This document shows positions 27,172 to 35,474 of a DNA stretch of 64,000 nt, in pieces. The position numbers were made by a program, and so were the translations under genes. The stretch covers positions 1-64,000 of the forward strand of contig JABSOM010000015.1 of NCBI GenBank assembly GCA_013215945.1. Reading direction: 5' to 3'. The stretch comes from Campylobacteraceae bacterium (GTDB lineage Bacteria > Campylobacterota > Campylobacteria > Campylobacterales > Arcobacteraceae). Each line of letters begins with the position of its first letter. The stretch's first letter is position 1. Below the pieces are notes generated by a model. The model saw only the letters and a list, made by a program, of their open reading frames with translations, was not told where the DNA came from and searched no databases.

Positions 27172-28122
27172 ATGAGCAATAAAAAAATTGGTATTTGGAT
27201 GTATAAGAATTCAGGTGGTGAGTTAATTGAAAAAAAAATATGCAAAAAACTAAAAGACAGAAATATTGACACTTTAGTAAATTTGAACCTAAGAGAAGCA
27301 TTAGCCAAAAATGGACATATTTTACATAAAGGCATAAAACTAGATAAATTAGATTTATTTTTCTCTTACAATGCAAGTGAACAAACTCAATATCAAATGT
27401 ATTTATACAAAGCACTTAACAGAGTTATTCCTATGATTAATTCATTTGAAGCTTTTGAATTAAGTGAAGATAAATTTCATACTTCTTTTATACTAAGAAA
27501 AAATAAAATTAAAACTGCAGATTATAAATTATGCCATAGAGATGATACTCATCATTTAACCTCCATCATTAAACAATGGTCAAAAATGGTGTATAAACCA
27601 ACAGATGCTTGGGGAGGCAGAGGGCTTGCAAAAATTGATTCAAGTGAATCACTTGCTATGCTTATGCCTTTTTTAAATCAAATGGATTTAAGGTACTTTT
27701 ATGTTGAAAAATTTATTGATTATGATAATACAGATTATAGAATCGATATTGTTGATGGAAAATTTGTTGCTTGTTATGGACGAAAAGCCTCTTCTAATGA
27801 TTGGAGAACCAATATAAGCAGTGGTGGAAGTGTATTTTTAAGAGAAGCAAATGATGAAGTTGTTGAACTTGCTTTAAACGCGACAAAAGCAATAGGACTT
27901 GAGATAGCAGGTGTAGATATCATTTATGACAGAAAAAAAGAAGAGTATATTGTTTTAGAAATCAATGGAGTACCTGCATTTGCCACACCAGAACAAGAAA
28001 AAATGGGTCTAAATTTTAATGATAAAAAAATTGATTTAATTGTTGACTTAATTCTTAAAAAAGTTTCCAAGAAAAATAATGATTTAAATAAACCAATATA
28101 TAAAACACAAGTCGTAGCGTAA
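27172..28122 (+). CDS. RimK-like ATP-grasp ligase, copy 1
   Basis: 316 aa, soluble. An N-terminal pre-ATP-grasp domain covers about 1-100 and the ATP-grasp fold about 101-295. Visible ligands: Lys142 in MVYKPTD, a glycine loop GGRG (148-151), VEKFI (Glu179), Arg190/Asp192 in DYRIDIV, Arg212/Asn214 in WRTN, and Mg2+ ligands Asp249, Glu263 and Asn265 (LEINGVP). This is the RimK/LysX/glutathione-synthetase branch, whose members join an amino acid to a carboxylate through an acyl phosphate. The substrate is unknown. The protein is about three-quarters identical, without gaps over about 297 residues, to the one encoded at 29414. It has its own promoter and is separated from the following operon by 183 bases with a likely terminator. 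Confidence 0.87.
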   Translation: MSNKKIGIWMYKNSGGELIEKKICKKLKDRNIDTLVNLNLREALAKNGHILHKGIKLDKLDLFFSYNASEQTQYQMYLYKALNRVIPMINSFEAFELSEDKFHTSFILRKNKIKTADYKLCHRDDTHHLTSIIKQWSKMVYKPTDAWGGRGLAKIDSSESLAMLMPFLNQMDLRYFYVEKFIDYDNTDYRIDIVDGKFVACYGRKASSNDWRTNISSGGSVFLREANDEVVELALNATKAIGLEIAGVDIIYDRKKEEYIVLEINGVPAFATPEQEKMGLNFNDKKIDLIVDLILKKVSKKNNDLNKPIYKTQVVA

Positions 28123-28305
28123 AAACACCCAATAAAAACAATAAAAGAATATTGTTATTTTCATATACAAAGTTATAGCCAATTTTAAATATTAATATTT
28201 CTTTTTATTAAATAACTTAATTTATTACTTAAGAATAATATATTAAATTATATAGTAGTATTATATTTTAAACGTCAAAATGAATAATTGCAAGAAAGGA
28301 GAATC
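28123..28305 (+). other. Spacer between ATP-grasp copy 1 and the M20-led operon
   Basis: No gene. An imperfect stem, ACAAT (about 28139-28143) with ATTGT (about 28152-28156), followed by TATTTTC, may attenuate transcription after copy 1. Further on are several TATA-like hexamers (for example around 28250-28275), one of which probably starts transcription of the M20 gene. The rest is simple AT sequence. Confidence 0.35.
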
Positions 28306-29403
28306 ATGAAATATATACACGATCTTGAAAAAATTATAACTATCAATTCTTATACAAAAAATAAAGAAGGTGTTGATAAAGTAGGTGAAATAATGTCCTT
28401 ATGGCTTGAAGATATAGGTTTTGAAACTACAGTATATGAAAGAGACTTAATTGGTAATCATTTGTTGCATACAACTTCTAAAAAAGCCAATTTACCAAAG
28501 ATTCTGCTTTTAGGCCATAACGATACTGTTTTCCCGCCCAATACCTTTGAAGGTTTTAATAAAGATGAGCAATGGATATATGGGCCAGGAGTTTGTGATA
28601 TGAAAGGTGGAAATATAGTTGCTTTGCAAGCACTAAGAAATATCTATGAAACAAACAGAGCTATACACAATATTGATTTTTTACTGGTATCTGATGAAGA
28701 GTCAGGAAGTGATGATTCAAAAAATTTAAGCTCAAGTATTGCAAAAAACTACGATTACTGTTTTGTTTTTGAAGCTGCGGGAATTAAAGAAGAAGTAGTT
28801 AATGCACGTAAAGGTGTAGGTACGTTTACTATTGATATAGAAGGTTTGGCAGCACATGCTGGAAATAACTATGAAAAAGGAGTTGATGCCAATTTAGAGG
28901 CTTCTTATAAACTGCAAGAACTGGTAAAACTTACAAACCTAAAAAAAGGTACTACTTGTAATGTTGGAAAAATAAAAGGAGGTATTGGTGCCAATACTAT
29001 TTCTCCAAAAGCCAGCATTACTCTGGAGATAAGATACACCCAAAATGAAGAGAAGAACAGACTATTAAGTGCTTTACATGATATTTGTAATACTTCTTAT
29101 GTAGAAGGTTCAAAAGCAGTTTTAAGTGGCGCTATACAAAGAGATGTAATGGAGGCTAATGATAAACAAGAATTGTTAATTACTAAAATAGAGGCTATTT
29201 CTGGTGAAAAATTATTTTGCGAAAAAAGAGGTGGAGTAAGTGATGCAAATATAATTGCATCACAAGGGACTACTACCTTAGATGGTTTTGGCCCTTTTGG
29301 TGATGGGGACCATACAGTAAAAGAAAGAGCCTGTTTAAAATCATTTGAAAAACGAATAAATTTAATGACACAAATATTAAGTCATTTTCAAGTTAGTAAG
29401 TAA
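28306..29403 (+). CDS. M20-family metallopeptidase (carboxypeptidase G2/ArgE-like)
   Basis: 365 aa from the ATG at 28306, placed by the ribosome site AAAGGAG; an in-frame TTG six codons earlier covers that site. The two-zinc set appears intact: His71 (LGHNDT), Asp98 (VCDMKGG), general base Glu131 with Glu132 (SDEES), Glu156 (FEAAG) and the C-terminal His in GDGDHTVKE. The dimerisation-domain His184 (AAHAGN) is also present. Family members remove C-terminal glutamate or N-acyl groups from small substrates. No signal peptide, so it acts in the cytosol. It starts the tight operon with ATP-grasp copy 2, the ATP-grasp-HhH protein and the M14 enzyme, so it probably trims or deprotects a product of the ligases. 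That last point is inference. Confidence 0.88.
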   Translation: MKYIHDLEKIITINSYTKNKEGVDKVGEIMSLWLEDIGFETTVYERDLIGNHLLHTTSKKANLPKILLLGHNDTVFPPNTFEGFNKDEQWIYGPGVCDMKGGNIVALQALRNIYETNRAIHNIDFLLVSDEESGSDDSKNLSSSIAKNYDYCFVFEAAGIKEEVVNARKGVGTFTIDIEGLAAHAGNNYEKGVDANLEASYKLQELVKLTNLKKGTTCNVGKIKGGIGANTISPKASITLEIRYTQNEEKNRLLSALHDICNTSYVEGSKAVLSGAIQRDVMEANDKQELLITKIEAISGEKLFCEKRGGVSDANIIASQGTTTLDGFGPFGDGDHTVKERACLKSFEKRINLMTQILSHFQVSK

Positions 29404-29413
29404 AGGAATTATT

Positions 29414-30358
29414 ATGGACAGAAAAAAAATAGCTATGTGGATGTATTCTAATGGTGGTGGAGATATTATTCAAAATAAGCTTATAGATAAACTTAAAGAA
29501 AGATATATAGATGTTTTAAGCGATATTAATCTAAGAGAAGCCATTGCTAAGAATGGACATATAATCCATAATGGCATAAAACTTGATAAATTAGATTTAA
29601 TGTTTTCTTATAATGCGGGAGAGCAAACACAATATCAACTGTATATATATAAAGCACTAAACAATGTTATTCCAATGATTAATGAATACAATTCGTTTGA
29701 ACTAAGCGAAGATAAATTTCAAACCGCTTTTTTATTAAGACACAATGGGGTGCAAACAGCAGATTATAAACTTTGTCACAGAGATGATACCCATCATCTT
29801 AAATCTATTATGAAAAAATGGAATAAAATGGTGTATAAACCCACAGATGGATGGGGAGGTAGAGGACTTACTAAAATTGACTCACAAGAAACACTCGACA
29901 TGTTAATGCCTTTTTTAAATCAAATGGATTTACGCTATTTTTATGTTGAAAAATTTATTGATTATGATAATACGGATTATAGGGTAGATATTGTTAATGG
30001 TGAGTTTGTAGGGTGTTATGGAAGGAAAGCGGGTGGAAATGACTGGAGAACCAATATTACAAGTGGAGGAAGTGTATTTAATAGAGAAGCAAATGATGAG
30101 GTAGTAGCTTTGGCTAAAAAAGCTACTTTGGTTACAGGCTTAGATATTGCAGGTGTTGATATTATTTATGACAGAGAAAAAGAAGAATATATTGTGTTAG
30201 AAGTCAATGGTATTCCTGCTTTTGCTACACCTGAGCAAGAAAAAATGGGTTTAAATTTTAATGACAAAAAAATTGATTTAATAGTTGATTTAATTGAGAA
30301 AAAAACAATTAAAGTTGAAAAAGAACGAAGAAAAAGAAAAAATAGAAGATTAAAATAA
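29414..30358 (+). CDS. RimK-like ATP-grasp ligase, copy 2, with basic tail
   Basis: 314 aa, co-linear with copy 1: Lys142, GGRG 148-151, Glu179, Arg190/Asp192, Asp249, Glu263 and Asn265 are all conserved, and long stretches such as FELSEDKF, DYKLCHRDDTHHL and PFLNQMDLRYFYVEKFIDYD are identical. Differences cluster in the first 40 residues and at positions around 92-94, 207-208 and 236-241. The C-terminus differs completely: residues about 300-314 form a strongly basic tail (ERRKRKNRRLK). It lies 10 bases after the M20 stop with an AAAGGA site. The pair arose by duplication and the copies may use different acceptors. Confidence 0.87.
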   Translation: MDRKKIAMWMYSNGGGDIIQNKLIDKLKERYIDVLSDINLREAIAKNGHIIHNGIKLDKLDLMFSYNAGEQTQYQLYIYKALNNVIPMINEYNSFELSEDKFQTAFLLRHNGVQTADYKLCHRDDTHHLKSIMKKWNKMVYKPTDGWGGRGLTKIDSQETLDMLMPFLNQMDLRYFYVEKFIDYDNTDYRVDIVNGEFVGCYGRKAGGNDWRTNITSGGSVFNREANDEVVALAKKATLVTGLDIAGVDIIYDREKEEYIVLEVNGIPAFATPEQEKMGLNFNDKKIDLIVDLIEKKTIKVEKERRKRKNRRLK

Positions 30359-30364
30359 GGAAAA

Positions 30365-31876
30365 ATGATGAAAAAGTTACCAACAATAGGTTTTTTATAT
30401 ATGGATTACGTGCTAAGATTTTTTGATTATTCAAATTTTAAGGCTTGGCCTGAAAAAATTGAAGAAGTTACCTATCATTGGAAAAATGACAAAAAACGTT
30501 TCATTAAAGAAGTGAAAAGAAAGAAAATTAATATTTTAATTGGGAATATTCCCGCAACTGCCTACGATACTTTTGTTCAAATAGCCAAAGAATTGTCAGA
30601 TGTGCGTTTTGTTCCCTCTTTAGAAACACAGTTTCCTAATAAATCAAAAGAGAATGTAACGTTATTTTGTAAAAAGTACGATTTAGCTATTCCAAAAACA
30701 GAAATCTTTTATGATGAAAAAAAAGCTTTTGAGTATTTTAGAAAAAGTGCAACATATCCTCAGATAATAAAAAAATCCTATGGCCCTTCAAATTATGGAG
30801 GTTATTTTGTACATAAAGTGAATAATGTAAAAGAAGCTCTTTCTTTAGTTAAAGAAAAAAAATACTCTCCTGTTTATACGCAGAATGCTATTGATTTAAA
30901 GTACTCTGGAGATTTAAGAATAATGTTAATTGGACATAAGCCTGTTTGTGCTTTTTGGAGATTTTCAGGAGAAGGAGAATGGATAACCAACACTTCTCAA
31001 GGGGGTTCAATGTCTTATGAAAATGTTCCCATGTCTTCACTTGAATTAGCCGTTAAAGCATCAAAAGCTGCAAAAGCGGAGTATTGGGCTTGTGATATTG
31101 CAATTGATGCTAAAACAGATGAACCATATATTTTAGAATGCGCTACTGCTTTTGCTGCTTTTCCTTATATTAGAGATTGGATTTGTCAATATTTAATGTG
31201 GGATTTTTCACAAGGAAAATTTCCTAAACCTCATGTGCCTTTATTTTCTTGGGAAGAACTTGGCAAGATAAATCCTGATTTATTAAGAACTATGAGACAT
31301 ATAGGATTTTCTGCTTATAAACCATCTGCTGATGGAGAATGGTATATAAATGACAAAGAAGACAATTTCGACATGGAACGAACGCTTGAAAGCGTAGAAA
31401 GTGATCTTCCTGCTTCTATTAAACCAGAAGATTTGCCAATTGCCAAGGAACTGCTAAAAAATACAAAAGAATCAAAAGAAGTGTTTTTCACTAAAATTAA
31501 TTTAAATACAGCAAACTTGACAGATATCATGACACTTTATGCAATGGAAGAAGATTTAGCAATAGAAATTTTGGAATATCAAAAAGACAATATTATTACT
31601 GATCCTTCTGATTTACTTGATTTAGAAGCTATTGATGCACAATTGATTTCTTCTTGGAATGATGATTTTGAAGATATGCGCTTTAATTTAAATGATGCCA
31701 GTAAAAAAACCTTGACAAAAATCAAAGGTATTGGCTCAAAATTGGCAGCTATAATTTTAAATGAAAAAGAAAAGTTAGGTAAGTTTACTTCACTTGATGA
31801 TCTTAAACATATTGCGGGAATTGGAAAAAATAAATTTTCGGAACTTAAATCAAGATTTAAGATAGAGGATAAATAA
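30365..31876 (+). CDS. ATP-grasp enzyme fused to C-terminal ComEA-type helix-hairpin-helix repeats
   Basis: 503 aa. Residues about 1-95 are a divergent pre-ATP-grasp domain. Residues 96-290 are ATP-grasp with Lys136/Lys137 (IIKKSYG), SNYGGYF, Asp183/Arg185 (GDLRIML), Asn209 (NTSQGG) and metal ligands Asp244 and Glu258; the usual third ligand Asn is replaced (LECATA). A linker is followed by two ComEA-like units, 378-432 (INLNTANLTDIM, DPSDLLDL) and 439-500 (FNLNDASKKTLTKIKGIGSKLAAII, IAGIGKNKFSELK). Such units bind double-stranded DNA in ComEA and UvrC but also occur in protein-binding roles. No membrane segment. The stop is directly followed by the M14 start codon. I know of no standard family with this fusion. 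Confidence 0.82.
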   Translation: MMKKLPTIGFLYMDYVLRFFDYSNFKAWPEKIEEVTYHWKNDKKRFIKEVKRKKINILIGNIPATAYDTFVQIAKELSDVRFVPSLETQFPNKSKENVTLFCKKYDLAIPKTEIFYDEKKAFEYFRKSATYPQIIKKSYGPSNYGGYFVHKVNNVKEALSLVKEKKYSPVYTQNAIDLKYSGDLRIMLIGHKPVCAFWRFSGEGEWITNTSQGGSMSYENVPMSSLELAVKASKAAKAEYWACDIAIDAKTDEPYILECATAFAAFPYIRDWICQYLMWDFSQGKFPKPHVPLFSWEELGKINPDLLRTMRHIGFSAYKPSADGEWYINDKEDNFDMERTLESVESDLPASIKPEDLPIAKELLKNTKESKEVFFTKINLNTANLTDIMTLYAMEEDLAIEILEYQKDNIITDPSDLLDLEAIDAQLISSWNDDFEDMRFNLNDASKKTLTKIKGIGSKLAAIILNEKEKLGKFTSLDDLKHIAGIGKNKFSELKSRFKIEDK

Positions 31877-34465
31877 TTGAAACAACTTTATAGATCATAT
31901 GCTCAATCCACTGAGATATTTACAAAGTATGCAAAAGATTATGAAAAACACTTTACACTTGAAACTATCGGAAAAACATGGGAAAAAAGAGATATTAATT
32001 TAATTACCATATCAAGCGATATAAAAAATGCGCATAAAAAACCTGCTCTGTTTTTCACAGGAACTATTCATGCAAGAGAGTGGGTAGGACATGAATTAGC
32101 AATTGAGTTTACTAAATACATCCTAGAAAACTTAGAACATGATTTAATGCTGCAAGAATATTTAGAGAAAGCAACTATTTATATGGTTCCTTGTGCAAAT
32201 CCTGATGGTTATGAATATTCTAGAAATCATTTTTCTTTTTGGAGAAAAAACAGAAGAGTTAATGCTGATGGAACTTTTGGTGTGGATTTAAACAGAAATT
32301 TTCCCATTGGTTTTATTTCCAGTACAAAAACGAACTCCAATATTTATGGAGGTCCTAATCCTTTCTCTGAACCCGAATCGCAAGCCTTAAGAGACTTTGT
32401 TTTAGCACATAAGAATATAACCATTGCGCTTGATTACCATTCCCAAGGAAATGTTTTTTTCCCTGCTCATGATTTTAGGCATGAAGATACTCTAGATACA
32501 AGTGATATGAATATATTATGTGCAAATATGGCTGAAGAGATTAGAAAAATATCTGGCAGAGAATATGGGATTCATCAAGGAAAACCACCTGCTAAACTAA
32601 TTTCTGGAAGTGGAAGAGAATTTTATTATTCAAAAGGTATTATTTCAAGTGTGGTAGAAGTAGGAACACGAAATATAAGCGATTATATGGAAGATATGAA
32701 CGAAAACTTAAGAGAACATATTCCCGCATTATTAAGTGCGGTAAAAGAAGTGCCTAATTATAAAAAAGATTCGAATGTACTTAGAGTTAAAAGTTTTGAA
32801 GTAAGTGATATTGGATCTTCTCATGTTGATTTAATCTGGGAATATAAAAAAGATGAGAACATATATTTTGAAGTGTATAGAAGCAATGAAAATAAAAAGT
32901 TTTGTATGGATGCTAACTTACTTGCACAAACACAAAGCCATAGTTTTAGCGATATAAATCTGGAATCAAACAAAGATTATTTTTACAATATTCGTGCAGT
33001 AAACAAAAAAACAAAAGTTAAATCACCTTTTTTCCCTCAAATTAGAGTAAAAACTTCTTTGGAATTTGATGAGTTTTCGAGAACTTATTACGCCAGCGCA
33101 GCAACAACAGGTTATGTATCTGAAAACTTAAAAAACAATGACAAACACTTTGGTATTAATTCCTTATTTGTTGGTATTGATGAGAATAAAGGCATATCTT
33201 ATGCTCTAATTACTATTAATGTTAAAACATTGGCAGCTAATGCCATTATTAAATCGGCTAGTTTTAATCTTTATCCTATTAATAGAGTTTCTACTACTAT
33301 TGAAAAATATGGTGAATGGAATGTAGGAATTGTTAATCAAGATACTATGGGTGATATTACTAATTTTGATGATGTTAATGATATGGAAATTATATCTTAT
33401 ATTGGTCAAGCTACACAATCTTCCCAATTAACGCAAGGTATATGGAGAAGCTGGCACTTGTCCGGAATTGAGTGCCTTGCTTTGAAAAAATTTATAAAAA
33501 ATGATCAAATTGTATTACGAGTAGAAGGTCCCAAAGAGCTTAAAATTGCACGAAACAAACAAATGATGCAATGGGATATTGGCTATGGGAAATTTGGTTT
33601 TGGATTAACATACAGACCAAGAATAGAACTTACCTATCATGTAGATACTAATATTACTACGCTGTATCCAAAAGAAGTACATACGATATCTAATAAAAGT
33701 ATTTTAAATAATGTTGCCACCTGTGGTTTTGATGATCAAGGTAAAAAGATATATTCATTTTTTGAATTTAATTTATCTTCTTTGCCTGCTTATGATTATA
33801 CAATGATTACAAAGGCTTATTTTGAATTAAATTCAAAAGCAATTTACATAAAAGACGATATTCGCTTTCATTTAGAATTTATAGATGAAAATACAGGTAA
33901 AAGTTATAAATCAATTAGTAAGAGAGAAATTATTCAAAACATTGGTTACGATGTTAGTGCAAATGAACTCAAAAACAATCAAACTCAGTATTTTATGTTT
34001 GATTCTTTTGCACAAATAGAACTTAATAAAAAATTAAAAAACAAAGTAGATGTCTCTTTTATTTTAAAAGCCACTTCTTCAAAAAAGTTTATTAAAAACA
34101 AAACAATTTCATGGGAACTTTTAAACAATGATTTAGCACCCAAACTTATTATTGAACATATTACAAAAAGAAGATTTCCTATAAAAGAAGTAGAAAATGC
34201 AAAAATAATTAATGATAACGGAAAAGTGAAGATTATTTGGGAAAATCCAAAAGATAAAGAACTAAAAGGAGTTTTAGTTATAAAGAATCCATACAGAGCA
34301 CCCCTGTCACAGGTTGATGGACAAAAACTTTATGCAGGAAATGACGAGTTTACTTATGATGAGTTTGGTTCAAAGGATATTTCAAAATACTATGCTATTT
34401 TTACATATGATGATGTACCCAACTATTCAAAACCTGTTTTTATAAGATACGAAGCAAAAAAATAA
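31877..34465 (+). CDS. M14 zinc carboxypeptidase with FN3 and DNRLRE-like domains
   Basis: 862 aa from a TTG start that abuts the upstream stop; GAGGAT is the ribosome site. Residues about 1-292 are an M14 (carboxypeptidase A-like) domain: zinc ligands His65 and Glu68 (HARE) and His188 (YHSQ), substrate-binding Arg127, Asn139/Arg140 (DLNRNF) and catalytic Glu261 (VVEVGT). After it come an FN3-like domain (about 305-395), two beta-rich DNRLRE-like segments (about 400-590 and 600-780) and a C-terminal FN3-like piece. Those accessory domains normally sit on secreted proteins, yet there is no signal peptide, matching the cytosolic ligases. The expected activity is removal of C-terminal amino acids; the accessory domains may hold the target. 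A terminator follows. Confidence 0.85.
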   Translation: MKQLYRSYAQSTEIFTKYAKDYEKHFTLETIGKTWEKRDINLITISSDIKNAHKKPALFFTGTIHAREWVGHELAIEFTKYILENLEHDLMLQEYLEKATIYMVPCANPDGYEYSRNHFSFWRKNRRVNADGTFGVDLNRNFPIGFISSTKTNSNIYGGPNPFSEPESQALRDFVLAHKNITIALDYHSQGNVFFPAHDFRHEDTLDTSDMNILCANMAEEIRKISGREYGIHQGKPPAKLISGSGREFYYSKGIISSVVEVGTRNISDYMEDMNENLREHIPALLSAVKEVPNYKKDSNVLRVKSFEVSDIGSSHVDLIWEYKKDENIYFEVYRSNENKKFCMDANLLAQTQSHSFSDINLESNKDYFYNIRAVNKKTKVKSPFFPQIRVKTSLEFDEFSRTYYASAATTGYVSENLKNNDKHFGINSLFVGIDENKGISYALITINVKTLAANAIIKSASFNLYPINRVSTTIEKYGEWNVGIVNQDTMGDITNFDDVNDMEIISYIGQATQSSQLTQGIWRSWHLSGIECLALKKFIKNDQIVLRVEGPKELKIARNKQMMQWDIGYGKFGFGLTYRPRIELTYHVDTNITTLYPKEVHTISNKSILNNVATCGFDDQGKKIYSFFEFNLSSLPAYDYTMITKAYFELNSKAIYIKDDIRFHLEFIDENTGKSYKSISKREIIQNIGYDVSANELKNNQTQYFMFDSFAQIELNKKLKNKVDVSFILKATSSKKFIKNKTISWELLNNDLAPKLIIEHITKRRFPIKEVENAKIINDNGKVKIIWENPKDKELKGVLVIKNPYRAPLSQVDGQKLYAGNDEFTYDEFGSKDISKYYAIFTYDDVPNYSKPVFIRYEAKK

Positions 34466-34486
34466 GTAGGAAACTACTTATTTTTT
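34457..34486. terminator. Bidirectional terminator after the ATP-grasp/M14 operon
   Basis: AAAAAATAAGTAG and CTACTTATTTTTT pair around a GAAA tetraloop, with T-tracts on both strands, between the convergent M14 and dut genes. Confidence 0.88.
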
Positions 34487-34497
34487 AAATAAAAGAT

Positions 34498-35421
34498 TTA
34501 TTTACACATAGCGTAGTGATCGCCAAGTTTATCGTATAAATAATCAAAAGACACATCTTGCATTTTTTCCAGAATAGAAACCATTACAACATTGTCTTCC
34601 TCTCCATTCCAAATTTTTATATAAGAACCTTCTTTATACCCGTTGTCTTGTCTGAATTTGTTTAAACAGTTTTTTCCAATATAGAGTTTTTGTAACCATT
34701 TAAAAGAAAGTCCAGATATTTTGCAGGCTCTAAAAAATTGGTCAATAAATCGCTCAATTCCAGAGAACGAAGGAATATTTCCTGTTTGAATAGCAATGGC
34801 GATATAAGAAAGTTTTTCAGCCTCAGTTACCATTATTTTTGGATCTATTTCTTCATTGGCTTCATATATACAATGAGTATTAACCAAAGAAACAGCTCTA
34901 GGTACATTTGTTTCTTGCAAAATATAAGACATTAAAAAATGCCAAATATCAACTAATTCGACATGAATATTATTCATATCTGGTTTTGCATTAATATTTT
35001 TCCAATGTTTCCATGGAGTTGAGTCAATGAGTTCTGCTACTTCCATATGAATACATCTTAACCAATTGATTTCTTTTCCATGTTTATTAAGACCTAATTC
35101 CCAATTAGGACCATTGGTTGAATCATTTAATTGTTTTTGTAATAAAAACATTTCTTCTAGTTTGTGAGGAAAGCTTGAGGCTTCTTCTAATAAAGAAGCA
35201 AGGGGTAAACATTCTTCGACTAAGTTATCTAAAGCACCATTGCTGGGAAGCTCAATATCACCCTTTAACAAGTGTACAATCAATGAAATAGTGTATGGAA
35301 TTTCATCTTTTTCTTCCCAAACTAAAACATCTGAAGATGTTTTTCCAACGTATTTAGCAAAATCTTCAATACTTACAAACCCTAAAGATTTACTAACAAC
35401 TTTTAATTCTTCATATAACAA
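34498..35421 (-). CDS. dut: Dimeric all-alpha dUTPase with N-terminal helix-turn-helix-like extension
   Basis: 307 aa. The region from about residue 88 is the Campylobacter/phage-type all-alpha NTP pyrophosphohydrolase: 'LLQKQLNDSTNG', Glu127/Glu130 in HMEVAELIDSTPWKHWK and Glu155/Asp158 in VELVDIWHFLMS are the magnesium-binding sets. It hydrolyses dUTP to dUMP and PPi, keeping uracil out of DNA. The first 85 residues are extra relative to the roughly 230-aa C. jejuni enzyme and read like a Cro/C1-type helix-turn-helix ('SIEDFAKYVGKTSSDVLVWEE'), possibly an autoregulatory or scaffold domain. Monocistronic. Confidence 0.85.
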   Translation of the reverse strand: MLYEELKVVSKSLGFVSIEDFAKYVGKTSSDVLVWEEKDEIPYTISLIVHLLKGDIELPSNGALDNLVEECLPLASLLEEASSFPHKLEEMFLLQKQLNDSTNGPNWELGLNKHGKEINWLRCIHMEVAELIDSTPWKHWKNINAKPDMNNIHVELVDIWHFLMSYILQETNVPRAVSLVNTHCIYEANEEIDPKIMVTEAEKLSYIAIAIQTGNIPSFSGIERFIDQFFRACKISGLSFKWLQKLYIGKNCLNKFRQDNGYKEGSYIKIWNGEEDNVVMVSILEKMQDVSFDYLYDKLGDHYAMCK

Positions 35422-35474
35422 AATGTTCTCCTACAATTACTAGAAATTTAAGGCTAATTGTACAAAAACTTTAA

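Noticed and set aside
27116-27415. Minus-strand frame over the ATP-grasp promoter
   Set aside because: Mirror of the ligase coding region; hydrophobic because of A/T-rich antisense codons.
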